64,000 nucleotides of DNA from contig NZ_JABXJG010000001.1 of the NCBI RefSeq assembly GCF_013375535.1, positions 2,708,001-2,772,000 on the forward strand, read 5' to 3'. Both the position numbers and the translations under genes were made by a program. The stretch is from Sphingobium sp. 15-1 (GTDB taxonomy: Bacteria; Pseudomonadota; Alphaproteobacteria; Sphingomonadales; Sphingomonadaceae). Positions 27,182 to 36,615 of the stretch are shown piece by piece (positions within the stretch are counted from its first letter, which is position 1; each line of letters starts with the position of its first letter). The notes below the pieces were generated by a model, which was given only the letters and a program-made list of their open reading frames with translations, did not search any database and had not been told where the DNA came from.

Positions 27182-27363
27182 GCGGCATCCTTTCCTCTAC
27201 GAAACTCTCGCTTCCCGGCCGTCCTAAAGCCAAGCGGCGGCGACCGGAAGACGGGATCATTCTTCCCGCGCCAAAGTTTCCACCATTATCGGCCGGGAAT
27301 TAAGCAGGATCATGCCATTTGCCGCTTTTCGCATGCGCCCGCTGGGCCTAACAGGAGGGGAAT

Positions 27364-28035
27364 ATGTGGCAACTTTTCCAATTTCCGCTCTGCCCCTTCT
27401 CCCGCAAGGTTCGTCTGCTGCTCGGTGAGAAGGGCGTGGGCTATGACCTGGTGCGCGAATCGCCCTGGGACGCGCGGGACGAATTTCTCGACCTCAACCC
27501 CGCCGGCACGACGCCGGTGATGGTGGATGAGGAAAAGGGCATCACCCTGATCGACAGCCAGGCGATCTGCGAATATTTCGAGGAGACGGTGGAGAAATTC
27601 CCGCTGATCTCCGGCACGGCGGCGGGTCGGGCGGAGGTGCGGCGGCTGACTGCCTTCTTCGACCAGAATTTCTATGGCGACGTCGTCGGCCCGCTGCTGC
27701 ACGAGCGGATGAAGAAGCGCCTGATCGAGCGCGCCCCGCCTGACGCCCGCGTGCTGCGCGAGGCGATGAAGCGGGCCAATGTCCATATGGACTATATGGA
27801 TTATCTGCTCGATCACCGGAGCTGGATGGCGGGTCCGACGCTCAGCCTGGCGGACATCGCGGCCGCGGCGCATCTGTCGGTGGCCGATTATCTGGGCGGC
27901 ATCGACTGGGCGGGGCATGAAACGGTGAAGCGCTGGTATGCGGGTTTCAAGTCGCGCCCGTCCTTCCGCCCGTTGCTTTCCGAGCGGATGGAGGTGATCA
28001 CCCCGCCGCCCCATTATGAAAAGCCCGATTTTTGA
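27364..28035 (+). CDS. Glutathione S-transferase family protein
   Basis: This 223-aa protein has an N-terminal thioredoxin-like domain (WQLFQFPLCPFSRKVRLLLGEKGV with a CPFSRK motif, then NPAGTTPVMVDEE and the glutathione-contact DSQAICEYFEE) and an all-helical C-terminal domain (WMAGPTLSLADIAAAAHLSVADYL). The Cys in CPFS suggests a beta- or omega-like GST, able to form mixed disulfides. Substrate unknown. AGGAGGGG precedes the ATG. Confidence 0.88.
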   Translation: MWQLFQFPLCPFSRKVRLLLGEKGVGYDLVRESPWDARDEFLDLNPAGTTPVMVDEEKGITLIDSQAICEYFEETVEKFPLISGTAAGRAEVRRLTAFFDQNFYGDVVGPLLHERMKKRLIERAPPDARVLREAMKRANVHMDYMDYLLDHRSWMAGPTLSLADIAAAAHLSVADYLGGIDWAGHETVKRWYAGFKSRPSFRPLLSERMEVITPPPHYEKPDF

Positions 28036-28045
28036 AGCGATTATT

Positions 28046-28197
28046 CCCCTCCCGCAAGCGGGAGGGGGCAGGGGTGGGCGCGAGCGTAGCGAGCTTCAAG
28101 CCTAGCCAGTGGAAAACCGACGTTAATGTCGCGCCAGCCCACCCCCGGCCCTTCAAACGAGTCACGTGCCTCGTTTGAACGCTTGCGGGAGGGGGGT
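28046..28197. repeat. G/C-run palindromic repeat block
   Basis: CCCCTCCCGCAAGCGGGAGG hairpins at the left, a second inverted copy at the right (GCTTGCGGGAGGGG), and a TTCAAACGAG...CTCGTTTGAA stem between them. It lies between convergent gst and the diguanylate cyclase gene. Confidence 0.8.
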
Positions 28198-28202
28198 GAG
28201 GG

Positions 28203-29366
28203 TCAATCCAGCTCCGCCGCCAGATATACCCGGTTGCGGCCATGCTCCTTGGCCAGATACAGCGCCCGGTCCGCCGCCTTGAGCGCGGCGCGGGGGTCTT
28301 CATAGGCCAGCACATTGGCGACCCCGGCGGAAAAGCTCACCCGCTCCATCCGCTCGCCATTGGCGCGGTTGACCAGGCTCCGCGTCGACAGGTCCTGCCG
28401 CACGCTGTCGACCGCCTCGCAAGCCTCGGCCGCCGTCTTGCCGCGGAACAGCATGACGAATTCTTCCCCACCATGGCGCGCCACATGGCATTGATCGTTG
28501 CTTGCCTTGGACAGCAGCCCGGCGACAAATTTCAGCACCCGGTCGCCAGTATCATGGCCATGGGCATCGTTGATCAGCTTGAAATGGTCGATGTCGCAAA
28601 AGGCCACGGCCAGCGATTGACCCTGATCCTGCGCCAGTTTCAGCTCCTCGCGCAGCACCCCTTCAAAGGCGCGGCGATTGGGCAGGCCGGTCAGATGGTC
28701 ATGCTCGGCGGCGCGGCGCGCGCTTTCCAGATTGGATTTCAGAAGCTGGGTCTGCTTCTGATTGTCGCGAAGCTGGCTTTCGACCTGCCGGGTCTTTTCC
28801 ACCATCGACCGGGTCAGCGCCACCAGGCGCGTCAGCACCGGCTGATTATCGGAACCGGCGGACAGGCCCTTCACCTCTTCCTGCAACGCCGCGCCATAAT
28901 CCTTGGCCGAATTGCGCGATTCGGTCATCAGCCCGGTGAATTGCGACAGATTCTCCTCGACCTTGTCGAGCATGGAAGCCAGCGCTTCGGGCGTGACTTC
29001 ATCGTTGCGCTGTTCGGCGGCGACATTCTCGATCCAGCCATTGGTGATCTTGCCGCGCTCGGTCAGCACGGCCTTCACGGCCTTTTCGACGCCGATATGC
29101 GATCCGGTCAGATAATCATGGGCGACGCCGAAATTGAGCGGCGTCAGGTCCAGATCATGGGCGAAGAGGAAATCCCCAATATCCTCGTACAGCTTGCGCC
29201 GCCGGGTGATTTCCCGGTTGGCCGCGCTGCCCGCCCGGGCGCGTTGCTGCTGCTCCGGTTCGTCCATGTCCTCGTCATCGGCCTTGCCCGAAAGGCCGCG
29301 AGCCCAGCGGGCCAGGCGGTCGGTCAGACCATGTTGCGCGTTTGCGGAAGATGATGCCCCAGTCAT
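28203..29366 (-). CDS. Diguanylate cyclase (GGDEF domain)
   Basis: This 387-aa protein makes cyclic di-GMP. Residues 1-190 are a soluble helical domain with coiled-coil character and no membrane helix. The GGDEF domain begins DHLTGLPNRRAFEG and has the active-site loop ARHGGEEFVMLF. No RxxD inhibitory site is visible just before it, so product inhibition may be weak. The N-terminal domain could dimerise or sense a cytoplasmic signal. Confidence 0.92.
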   Translation of the reverse strand: MTGASSSANAQHGLTDRLARWARGLSGKADDEDMDEPEQQQRARAGSAANREITRRRKLYEDIGDFLFAHDLDLTPLNFGVAHDYLTGSHIGVEKAVKAVLTERGKITNGWIENVAAEQRNDEVTPEALASMLDKVEENLSQFTGLMTESRNSAKDYGAALQEEVKGLSAGSDNQPVLTRLVALTRSMVEKTRQVESQLRDNQKQTQLLKSNLESARRAAEHDHLTGLPNRRAFEGVLREELKLAQDQGQSLAVAFCDIDHFKLINDAHGHDTGDRVLKFVAGLLSKASNDQCHVARHGGEEFVMLFRGKTAAEACEAVDSVRQDLSTRSLVNRANGERMERVSFSAGVANVLAYEDPRAALKAADRALYLAKEHGRNRVYLAAELD

Positions 29367-29443
29367 GCCTGCTATAACGGCGGCGGCTAAACAAGGTTAA
29401 GGATGCGCCAAGCGAAAAGCGGCAAGGCGTTGATAGGCCTATA

Positions 29444-30325
29444 TTATATATCCGCGCCGATCAGCCAGTCGCGGAAGATGCGCACCGCCCGCGTCTGCAG
29501 CGCGCGCGGGCGGCAGACGAAATAATAGCGATAGGGGCTCTCGACCCGGTTCTCCGGAAACAGCCTGACCAGACGCGGGTCCTGCGCTTCATTATAGTGG
29601 CTGGCATGCATCACGGCGACGCCCAGCCCCTGGGCGGCGGCCTCCAGCATCAACTGACCGGAATCATAATTGTCGATCGCCAGCGGTTGCAGGTCGGGCA
29701 GGTCGACCGCCTCCTTCCACGCCTCGAACGCCAGCGCCATGTCGCGGTGCAGCAGCACCGTATGATTGGCCAGCTCCTGCGGAGAGGTCAGCGCGTTCGG
29801 CGCCTCCAGCAGCGACTTGCGACCGATCAGATAGACCTCGTCATGGTCCAGTTCATGGGCATAGAGCGCCGGATCGATGTCCTTCGCCAGCACGATCGCG
29901 GCGTCCAGCCCTTCGCCCAGCCGCGCCACGGCATAGGGGGTGGTTTCGATGTCGATATGCAGTTGCGGATGCCGCTGTCGCAGGGCGCCCAGATGGGGAA
30001 AGAGCCGTTGCGTCGCGAACAGCGGCATGACCGCCAGCCGCAGCCGCAACTGGTTGCCGCCGCTCTGGATATTCTCCAGCGCCTGGCTCAGCGAATCCAG
30101 CGCCGGGGCGATGTCGTCCAGCAGCCTTTGCCCGTCGGCGTTGATTTCCAGCGCCTGATGCTTGCGGTCGAACAGGGGCCGGCCGATGAACCGCTCCAGC
30201 GCCTGCACCCGGCGGCTGAGCGCCGGAGTCGACAGGGCAAGCTCCTCCGCCGCCGCCTTGACCGATCCAAGGCGGGCAACCTGAACAAAGGCCTCCAGGG
30301 CCGTAAGAGGCGGCAATCTACGCAT
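29444..30325 (-). CDS. LysR-family regulator (GcvA-like)
   Basis: This 293-aa LysR-type protein has an N-terminal helix-turn-helix (RLPPLTALEAFVQVARLGSVKAAAEELALSTPALSRRVQALERFIGRPLF) close in style to GcvA, and a periplasmic-binding-like effector domain. It is divergent from the CDC48-like gene, with a 350-base gap holding several palindromes and a terminator. Its target is unknown; the gap contains perfect dyads that could be its operators. Confidence 0.9.
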   Translation of the reverse strand: MRRLPPLTALEAFVQVARLGSVKAAAEELALSTPALSRRVQALERFIGRPLFDRKHQALEINADGQRLLDDIAPALDSLSQALENIQSGGNQLRLRLAVMPLFATQRLFPHLGALRQRHPQLHIDIETTPYAVARLGEGLDAAIVLAKDIDPALYAHELDHDEVYLIGRKSLLEAPNALTSPQELANHTVLLHRDMALAFEAWKEAVDLPDLQPLAIDNYDSGQLMLEAAAQGLGVAVMHASHYNEAQDPRLVRLFPENRVESPYRYYFVCRPRALQTRAVRIFRDWLIGADI

Positions 30326-30459
30326 AAACCGTCATGTTCATCCGGCCAATCCGCTGCGACGCGTCATTGCTTCTTCTCAAGCGGCGCGCAAACCGGCTCC
30401 CAAGCATCCTCATTCCAAAGTGAGGGCCACTGAGCAGGAAAAAAGGGCGGTTGGCAAGA

Positions 30460-30502
30460 TGCAAAAATTGCAACTCCTCGATTCTTTTCGCACTTGCGAA
30501 AA
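30460..30502. promoter_or_regulatory. Two perfect dyads, candidate operators
   Basis: TGCAAAAATTGCA at 30460-30472 and TTTTCGCA-CT-TGCGAAAA at 30485-30502. They lie about 135-175 bases upstream of the lysR start. They are candidates for LysR binding or a small-RNA promoter; the assignment is inference. Confidence 0.4.
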
Positions 30503-30560
30503 TACATCCCGCACTGCACATAGGAAAGGCCTTTCAGGCATCCTCTCCTATAAACTTTCC

Positions 30561-30589
30561 GGGCTGGCCTTCGGGCTGGCCCTTTTTTT
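30561..30589 (+). terminator. Rho-independent terminator with UUCG loop
   Basis: GGGCTGGCC pairs with GGCTGGCCC (two G-U pairs) across a TTCG loop, followed by seven T. It lies on the plus strand with no coding gene upstream in that direction. Confidence 0.82.
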
Positions 30590-30676
30590 ATTCGTTTCGG
30601 GCTTCTCCATGGCCCCTTTCCCTTGGCCGCGACGTTCCCTATCTCGTTACGCAGCGACAAGAACGGGGAAGCCGAC

Positions 30677-32968
30677 GTGGCCGAAGAAGAAACCGCAGGA
30701 CGCAGGATACAGGTGGCCAACGCCCGGCCGGAAGATGCGGGGCGCGGCCTTGCGCGGCTGCCGCTGGCGGTGATGGCCGAACTTCATCTGACCGAAGGCG
30801 ATGTGATCGAGATCGCCGGCAAGCGCTCCACCCCCGCGCGGGTGGTGCGGCCCTATAAGGAGGATGAGGGGCTTGACGTCCTGCGCCTTGACGGGCTTCA
30901 GCGCGCCAATGCCGGGGTCGGATCGGGCGACTTCGTCCTGATCAGCAAGGTCGAACCACGCCCCGCCCAGCGCGTCGTCTTCGCGCCTGCACAAAATAAT
31001 TTGCGGTTGCAGGGCAATCCCGAAGCGTTGAAGCGGGTCTTCTTCCAGCGGCCGCTTGCCTCCGGCGACATCGTCGCCACGGCGGGACAGCAACAGGTGC
31101 CGCCCGGCGACATGCCGCCCCAATTGCGCCAGATGCTGGCCGCGCCCGCCTACGCCCTGCAGGAAATCCGGTTGGTGGTGGTGTCCACCGTGCCGAAGGG
31201 CTTCGTGATGCTCGACGCCGACACCGAAGTCGAACTGCGCGCCGAATATGAGGAGCCGCGCGAATCCCGCCGCGCCGACGTCACCTATGACGATGTCGGC
31301 GGCATGGCGGAGGCGATCGACCAGTTGCGCGAGATGGTGGAACTGCCGCTGCGCTATCCCGAACTGTTCGAGCGGCTGGGGGTCGATCCGCCCAAGGGCG
31401 TGCTGCTCCACGGCCCGCCGGGAACCGGCAAGACCCGGCTCGCCCGCGCCGTCGCCAATGAATCGGAAGCGGAATTCTTCCTGATCAACGGCCCGGAGAT
31501 CATGGGTTCGGCCTATGGCGAGTCGGAAAAGCAGCTCCGCGAGATATTCGAGGCCGCCGCCAAGGCTGTGCCGTCGATTCTCTTCATCGACGAGATCGAT
31601 TCGATCGCGCCCAAGCGGGGCAATGTGACCGGCGAGACGGAAAAGCGTCTCGTCGCGCAATTGCTGACGCTGATGGACGGGCTGGAGCCGCGCACCAACC
31701 TGGTCGTCATCGCCGCGACCAACCGGCCCGAGGCGATTGACGAGGCGCTGCGCCGTCCCGGCCGGTTCGACCGAGAAATCATCGTCGGCGTTCCGGACGA
31801 GCGCGGGCGGCGGGAAATATTGGGCATCCACACCCGCGGCATGCCGTTGGGCGACAAGGTCGACCTCAGCGAACTCGCCCGCATGACCTATGGCTTTGTC
31901 GGCGCTGACCTCGCCGCGCTGACCCGCGAGGCGGCGATCGAGACGGTGCGCCGTTTCATGCCGCGCCTCAATCTGGAGGAAGGGACGATACCGCCCGACG
32001 TGTTGGAGGAGCTATCCGTCACGCGGGAGGATTTCATGGCCGCGATCAAGCGCGTCCAGCCCTCCGCCATGCGCGAGGTGATGGTGCAGGCGCCGAACAT
32101 CGGCTGGGCCGACATTGGCGGGCTGGACGATGCGCAGATGCGCCTCAAGGAGGGGGTGGAACTGCCGCTCAAGGATCCTGACGCTTTCCGCCGCATCGGC
32201 ATCCGACCGGCCAAGGGTTTCCTGCTCTACGGCCCGCCCGGCACCGGCAAGACCCTGCTGGCCAAGGCGGTGGCGCGGGAAGCGCAGGCCAATTTCATTG
32301 CCACCAAATCCTCCGACCTGCTGAGCAAATGGTATGGGGAGAGTGAACAGCAGATCGCCCGCCTCTTCGCCCGCGCCAGGCAGGTGGCGCCGACGGTCAT
32401 CTTCATCGACGAGCTGGACAGTTTGGTCCCCGCGCGCGGCGGGGGACTGGGCGAACCGCAGGTGACGGAGCGGGTGGTGAACACCATCCTGGCCGAAATG
32501 GACGGGCTGGAGGAGCTGCAATCGGTCGTCGTCATCGGCGCGACCAACCGGCCGACGCTGATCGATCCGGCGCTGCTGCGGCCGGGGCGGTTCGATGAGT
32601 TGATCTATGTCCCCGTGCCCGATCAGGCCGGGCGCAAGCGCATCCTGTCCATCCACACGGGCAAGATGCCGCTGGCCGCGGATGTCGATCTGGATGTGCT
32701 GGCGGAGCGCACCGAGCGCTTCACCGGGGCCGATCTGGAGGATCTGGTCCGCCGCGCAGGCCTGATCGCGCTGCGTCAGTCGCTCTCGGTGGACAAGGTG
32801 ACGCAGGCCCATTTCGAGGCGGCGCTGGAGGATACCCGCGCCTCCGTCACGCCCGAAATGGAGCGCGAATATGAGCAGATCCAGGCGACGCTCAAGCAAA
32901 GCGTGATGCAGATCGATCCCATCGGCTTCGTCTCGCCCGGCATGTTGCGGGCGCGCGTCAAGGAATGA
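30677..32968 (+). CDS. CDC48/VCP-like double AAA ATPase
   Basis: This protein of about 763 aa has the CDC48 plan: an N-terminal double-psi/beta-barrel substrate domain (IQVANARPEDAGRGLARLPLAVMAEL) followed by two AAA domains, each with Walker A GPPGTGKT (near 246 and 519) and Walker B (ILFIDEIDSIAPKR; VIFIDELDSLVPAR), and second-region arginine fingers. Such proteins unfold or extract substrates from complexes or membranes. The GTG at 30677 is chosen because similarity begins right after; an in-frame TTG at 30623 would add 18 residues. The C-terminus lacks an obvious hydrophobic-Tyr-x tail. Confidence 0.9.
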   Translation: MAEEETAGRRIQVANARPEDAGRGLARLPLAVMAELHLTEGDVIEIAGKRSTPARVVRPYKEDEGLDVLRLDGLQRANAGVGSGDFVLISKVEPRPAQRVVFAPAQNNLRLQGNPEALKRVFFQRPLASGDIVATAGQQQVPPGDMPPQLRQMLAAPAYALQEIRLVVVSTVPKGFVMLDADTEVELRAEYEEPRESRRADVTYDDVGGMAEAIDQLREMVELPLRYPELFERLGVDPPKGVLLHGPPGTGKTRLARAVANESEAEFFLINGPEIMGSAYGESEKQLREIFEAAAKAVPSILFIDEIDSIAPKRGNVTGETEKRLVAQLLTLMDGLEPRTNLVVIAATNRPEAIDEALRRPGRFDREIIVGVPDERGRREILGIHTRGMPLGDKVDLSELARMTYGFVGADLAALTREAAIETVRRFMPRLNLEEGTIPPDVLEELSVTREDFMAAIKRVQPSAMREVMVQAPNIGWADIGGLDDAQMRLKEGVELPLKDPDAFRRIGIRPAKGFLLYGPPGTGKTLLAKAVAREAQANFIATKSSDLLSKWYGESEQQIARLFARARQVAPTVIFIDELDSLVPARGGGLGEPQVTERVVNTILAEMDGLEELQSVVVIGATNRPTLIDPALLRPGRFDELIYVPVPDQAGRKRILSIHTGKMPLAADVDLDVLAERTERFTGADLEDLVRRAGLIALRQSLSVDKVTQAHFEAALEDTRASVTPEMEREYEQIQATLKQSVMQIDPIGFVSPGMLRARVKE

Positions 32969-33006
32969 CCTGATCGTCCATAGATATATTGCCCATAGCT
33001 ACAACC

Positions 33007-33070
33007 TGTTCCTGCGCAGGCAGGAACCCAGTCCAAACGTCGGAACTGGGTTCCTGCCTGCGCAGGAACA
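33007..33070. repeat. Palindromic repeat (TTCCTGCG variant)
   Basis: TGTTCCTGCGCAGGCAGGAA and on (33007-33032), with its complement at 33045-33070. Lies downstream of the AAA ATPase gene. Confidence 0.85.
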
Positions 33071-33174
33071 CATGCCGTTTAACTCCATCGATTTCACCCT
33101 TCCACCGCGAAGGCGCTTGCATGCCGCCGGGATTTTTGCGAGTCGGTCAGGTCAAGGCAGACAGGCGAGAATGA

Positions 33175-33819
33175 ATGGCCTCCATTCCTTTGAAGAAGAA
33201 AAATCGGGTCCTTCCTGGAAAACGCTCCTCCACCTTCCTGGGTCAATGGAGCATGTTCCTCCGGCAGTTCATCAAGCATCCGGGCATGATCGGGTCGATC
33301 ATCCCGTCCTCCCAGATGCTGGTCGACAGCATGCTGGAGGGCGTGGACTGGCAGCGGACCCGGCTGTTCGTGGAATATGGACCGGGCGTCGGCACCTTCA
33401 CGCGCCCCATTCTGGACCGGCTGCACCCGGACGCGACCCTGCTCGCTATCGACCTCAATCTCGATTTCGTCGCCTATCTGGAGGCGGAGATCGCTGATCC
33501 CCGGCTGCGCATCGTCCACGGCTCCGCCGCCGATGTCCGACGCTTCATCAAGGAAGCGGGCTATGCGCAGGCGGACTATATCTTGTCCGGCATCCCCTTC
33601 TCGACTTTGCCGGACGGCGTGGGCGAGGCGATCTGCGCCGAAACCCAGTCGGTCTTGAAGGATGGCGGGGCTTTCCTGGTCTATCAATATTCCGGCTATA
33701 TGCGCCGGCTGCTCTCGCCCCTGTTCGATGCCATTCAGGAACGGGTGGAATGGCGCAACATCCCACCCTGCCGGATGTTCACGGCGATGAAGCGGGAAAT
33801 GCTGGCCCAGGCGGCCTGA
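33175..33819 (+). CDS. SAM methyltransferase, phospholipid N-methyltransferase-like
   Basis: This 214-aa class I methyltransferase has the SAM loop LFVEYGPGVGTFTRPILDRL, an acidic ATLLAIDLNLDFVAYLE second strand, and the motif YILSGIPFSTLP in the position of the active-site NPPF-like segment. The opening WSMFLRQFIKHPGMIGSIIPSS is typical of PmtA-like phospholipid methyltransferases, which make phosphatidylcholine or monomethyl-PE. A rRNA-dimethylase-like role is less likely. The 264 bases after it hold nothing recognisable. Confidence 0.8.
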   Translation: MASIPLKKKNRVLPGKRSSTFLGQWSMFLRQFIKHPGMIGSIIPSSQMLVDSMLEGVDWQRTRLFVEYGPGVGTFTRPILDRLHPDATLLAIDLNLDFVAYLEAEIADPRLRIVHGSAADVRRFIKEAGYAQADYILSGIPFSTLPDGVGEAICAETQSVLKDGGAFLVYQYSGYMRRLLSPLFDAIQERVEWRNIPPCRMFTAMKREMLAQAA

Positions 33820-34083
33820 CCGTTTCGCTTTGCCATTGAATTCGCGGCATTTTGAGCGAATTTTTTTACCTTTCCGGCACGGCCATACCCAATTCAGGGT
33901 ATGCGCTGGCCGGGCCGGATCGTTAGGCGTGCGGAATAGGCAGTTCCTTCTGCCTGCTGGCAGCCGGGCCATTTTGCGACCCATGGCCCGGTTGTCGGCA
34001 TAGACCCTGCCGCATCCGCAACGATGGTTTCGCTTTGGCGCGCTTCATGATAAGCCCCGGCGCGAAACACGGCGAGATAGTTC

Positions 34084-35349
34084 ATGAACGACCTGACCCA
34101 GACTCCCGAAATGCTGATCGCGACCATGGGCGCGCGCGCCCGCGCGGCGGCGGCGCAGCTTTCTGCCGCCAGCGACGCGCAGAAGATCGACGCGCTGCGC
34201 CGCGCCGCGCAGGCGCTGCGGGATCAGGCGCCGCAGATCATCGCCGCCAATGCCCGCGACATGGAAAATGCCGCCGCCAACGGCCTTTCCCCCGCCATGC
34301 TCGACCGGTTGAAGCTGGACGAGGATCGCGTCCTTGCGACGGCGGCGGGCGTGGACCAGGTGGCGACCCTCATCAATCCGCTGGGCAGCGTGATCGACAA
34401 GCAAGTCCGCCCCAACGGCATGGAGCTGAGCCGCGTCCGCGTGCCGCTGGGCGTGATCGGCATCATCTATGAAAGCCGCCCCAATGTGACCGCCGATGCC
34501 GCCGCGCTCTGCCTGCGCGCCGGCAACGCCGTGATCCTGCGCGGCGGCAGCGAGGCAAAGGAAAGCAACCGCGCCATCCATGCCGCCATGGCTGAGGGCA
34601 TCGCCGCCGCCGGCCTACCCGCCGACGCGGTGCAACTGGTTCCCACCACGGACCGCGCCGCCGTGGGCGCGCTGCTGAAAGCCGCGGAGTTCATCGACCT
34701 CATCGTCCCCCGTGGCGGCAAGAGCCTGGTCGCCCGCGTGCAGGAAGAGGCGCGCGTGCCCGTCCTCGCCCATCTCGACGGCATCAACCACAGCTATGTC
34801 GACGGCGCGGCCGATCCGGACATGGCGCAAAAGCTGGTGGTGAACGCCAAGATGCGCCGCACCGGCATTTGCGGCGCGACCGAGACGGTGCTGATCGACA
34901 AGGCCTATCCTGAGGCGCCCGCCATCGTGAAGGCGCTGCTCGACGCCAAGTGCGAAGTGCGCGGCGACGAAGCGGTGCAGGCGATGGACAGCCGCGTGAT
35001 CGCCGCGTCGGATGAGGATTGGGATACGGAATATCTCGACGCCATCGTCTCTGTGCGGATCGTGGACGGGCTGGACGAAGCGCTCGCCCATATCGCCGCC
35101 CATGCCAGCCACCATACCGACGCCATCATCACCGAGGATGCGGAAAAGGCCGAGCGCTTCCTGAACGCGGTCGACAGCGCTATCGTGATGTGGAACGCCT
35201 CCACCCAGTTCGCGGACGGCGGCGAATTCGGGCTGGGCGCGGAAATTGGCATTTCCACCGGCCGCCTTCACGCAAGAGGCCCGGTCGCGCTGGAAGGCCT
35301 GACGACCTATAAATGGCTGGTGCGCGGAACGGGGCAGACCCGGCCGTAA
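34084..35349 (+). CDS. proA: Glutamate-5-semialdehyde dehydrogenase
   Basis: It reduces gamma-glutamyl phosphate to the semialdehyde in proline synthesis with NADPH. The 421-aa protein has the aldehyde-dehydrogenase fold: [36 protein letters not shown], the catalytic Cys in [19 protein letters not shown], and [17 protein letters not shown]. Full length. No proB is adjacent. Confidence 0.96.
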   Translation: MNDLTQTPEMLIATMGARARAAAAQLSAASDAQKIDALRRAAQALRDQAPQIIAANARDMENAAANGLSPAMLDRLKLDEDRVLATAAGVDQVATLINPLGSVIDKQVRPNGMELSRVRVPLGVIGIIYESRPNVTADAAALCLRAGNAVILRGGSEAKESNRAIHAAMAEGIAAAGLPADAVQLVPTTDRAAVGALLKAAEFIDLIVPRGGKSLVARVQEEARVPVLAHLDGINHSYVDGAADPDMAQKLVVNAKMRRTGICGATETVLIDKAYPEAPAIVKALLDAKCEVRGDEAVQAMDSRVIAASDEDWDTEYLDAIVSVRIVDGLDEALAHIAAHASHHTDAIITEDAEKAERFLNAVDSAIVMWNASTQFADGGEFGLGAEIGISTGRLHARGPVALEGLTTYKWLVRGTGQTRP

Positions 35350-35376
35350 CTCCGCCAATCTCTCCCCCCGTTCACC

Positions 35377-35463
35377 CTGAGCTTGTCGAAGGGCAAGGCT
35401 GAGCGAAGTCGAAGCCTTCGCTGCGCTCAGGCAAGGCCTTCGACTTCGCTCAGCCCGAACGGG
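35377..35463. repeat. Palindromic repeat (CCTGAGCTTGTCGAAGG family)
   Basis: CCCGTTCACCCTGAGCTTGT at the left and the complement CTCAGCCCGAACGGG at the right, with inner GAAGTCGAAGCC...GGCCTTCGACTTC stems. This is a sphingomonad-style repeat, related to the copies at 15622 and inside the suf regulator gene. Lies between convergent proA and kdsA. Confidence 0.8.
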
Positions 35464-35472
35464 TAGGGGCGC

Positions 35473-36294
35473 TTACCCCTTCACCACCCCATCGATCGCC
35501 TTCAGTTTCTCCAGCATCGGCCCGACCCACTCCACCGGCAGCATCACCGGCCCGTCCGAGGGCGCATTATCCGGGGCATCATGCGCCTCCGCAAACACCG
35601 CCGCGACCCCCGCCGCCACCGCGCTCCGCGCCAATAGCGGCGCAAATTCACGCTGCCCGCCCGAAGCCGACCCCAATCCGCCCGGCTGCTGCACCGAATG
35701 GGTGGCATCGAACACCACCGGATAGCCGGTCTCCGCCATCACCGGCAGCGCGCGCATGTCGCTGACCAGCGTGTTATAGCCGAAACTCGCCCCGCGCTCC
35801 GTCAGCAAAATCCGCTCATTTCCGGTCGACGCGACCTTCTGCGCCACCGCCGCCATGTCCCAGGGCGCCAGGAACTGCCCCTTCTTCACATTGACGACCG
35901 CGCCGGTCCGCCCCGCCGCCAGCAGCAGATCGGTCTGGCGGCACAGAAAGGCGGGAATCTGCAAAATATCCACGACCTCAGCCGCTGCCCCAACCTGCCC
36001 GGCCTCATGCACGTCGGTCAGCACCGGACAGCCGAAAGCCGCTTTCACCTCCGCCAAGATCGCCAGCCCCGCATCGATTCCGACGCCCCGCTGCCCCGAC
36101 ACCGAGGTCCGGTTCGCCTTGTCGAAGGAGGATTTGAAGATGAACGGCACGCCCACCTTCGCCGCGATACCGGACAGCTTCTCCGCCATCATCATCGCAT
36201 GATCGCGGCTCTCGATCTGGCAGGGACCGGAAATGAGGACAAAGGGCAGGTCGTTGCCGATCGTGACCGGCCCTACGGAAACATGTTTGTTCAT
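35473..36294 (-). CDS. kdsA: KDO-8-phosphate synthase
   Basis: It condenses arabinose-5-phosphate with PEP to KDO-8-P for lipopolysaccharide cores. From ATG 36294 the 273-aa protein shows [64 protein letters not shown], and [12 protein letters not shown]. The frame is open 177 bases further upstream but this would run through the neighbouring gene. It follows that gene by five bases, so the two are co-transcribed. Confidence 0.95.
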   Translation of the reverse strand: MNKHVSVGPVTIGNDLPFVLISGPCQIESRDHAMMMAEKLSGIAAKVGVPFIFKSSFDKANRTSVSGQRGVGIDAGLAILAEVKAAFGCPVLTDVHEAGQVGAAAEVVDILQIPAFLCRQTDLLLAAGRTGAVVNVKKGQFLAPWDMAAVAQKVASTGNERILLTERGASFGYNTLVSDMRALPVMAETGYPVVFDATHSVQQPGGLGSASGGQREFAPLLARSAVAAGVAAVFAEAHDAPDNAPSDGPVMLPVEWVGPMLEKLKAIDGVVKG

Positions 36295-36299
36295 GCCGC

Positions 36300-36593
36300 T
36301 CACTTCGGCGCTTTGACGAAGCGGCGCAAGAGCTGCCCCCGCCAAAGCCCCTTGCCCGGATGATAATTCCAGCAAAACCAGCCGAAGACGAGGCAGGCCA
36401 GCAAGGAGGGCAGCGCCATCGGATCGCCTTCCCCCTTCATATGCCTGTAGAAAGCGAAGTCCGCCCGCCACCGGTCCCGCTCGCTGCCGCCGCCATTGAT
36501 GCCATAGGCATTGTCATGGCGCCTGCAACCGATGTTTCGGTTGTATTTGCGGTGGTCTATGAAATAGCAGTAGTCGCGTTCGGGTGTCGTCAT
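36300..36593 (-). CDS. Small phospholipase A2-like protein with membrane helix
   Basis: This 97-aa protein from ATG 36593 has [17 protein letters not shown] followed by [12 protein letters not shown]. The CxRHDxxYG pattern with a nearby RAD is the catalytic His-Asp segment of phospholipase A2-like domains; a calcium-binding loop is not clear in such a short protein. A C-terminal hydrophobic stretch ([17 protein letters not shown]) could anchor it. It is upstream of kdsA by five bases and divergent from a membrane hydrolase, with the two start codons only 23 bases apart. The lipid-related role is inferred from motif and context. Confidence 0.6.
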   Translation of the reverse strand: MTTPERDYCYFIDHRKYNRNIGCRRHDNAYGINGGGSERDRWRADFAFYRHMKGEGDPMALPSLLACLVFGWFCWNYHPGKGLWRGQLLRRFVKAPK

Positions 36594-36615
36594 GGCCCGA
36601 TGTGGAACAGGGGCC

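Larger units (their letters stand above)
30326..30676 (+). ncRNA. Possible small RNA locus in the lysR/CDC48 gap
   Basis: No protein is credible here. On the plus strand, dyads at 30460-30472 and 30485-30502 are followed by CATCCTCTCCTATAAAC and then a strong terminator at 30561-30589, about 90 bases before the next gene. A transcript ending there would carry an exposed CCTCTCCT, complementary to ribosome-binding sites. Alternatively it is a leader attenuator of the CDC48 gene. Confidence 0.45.

Noticed and set aside
25532..27520. Long plus-strand frame opposite acsA
   Set aside because: Antisense to a complete acetyl-CoA synthetase; composition shows a shadow frame.
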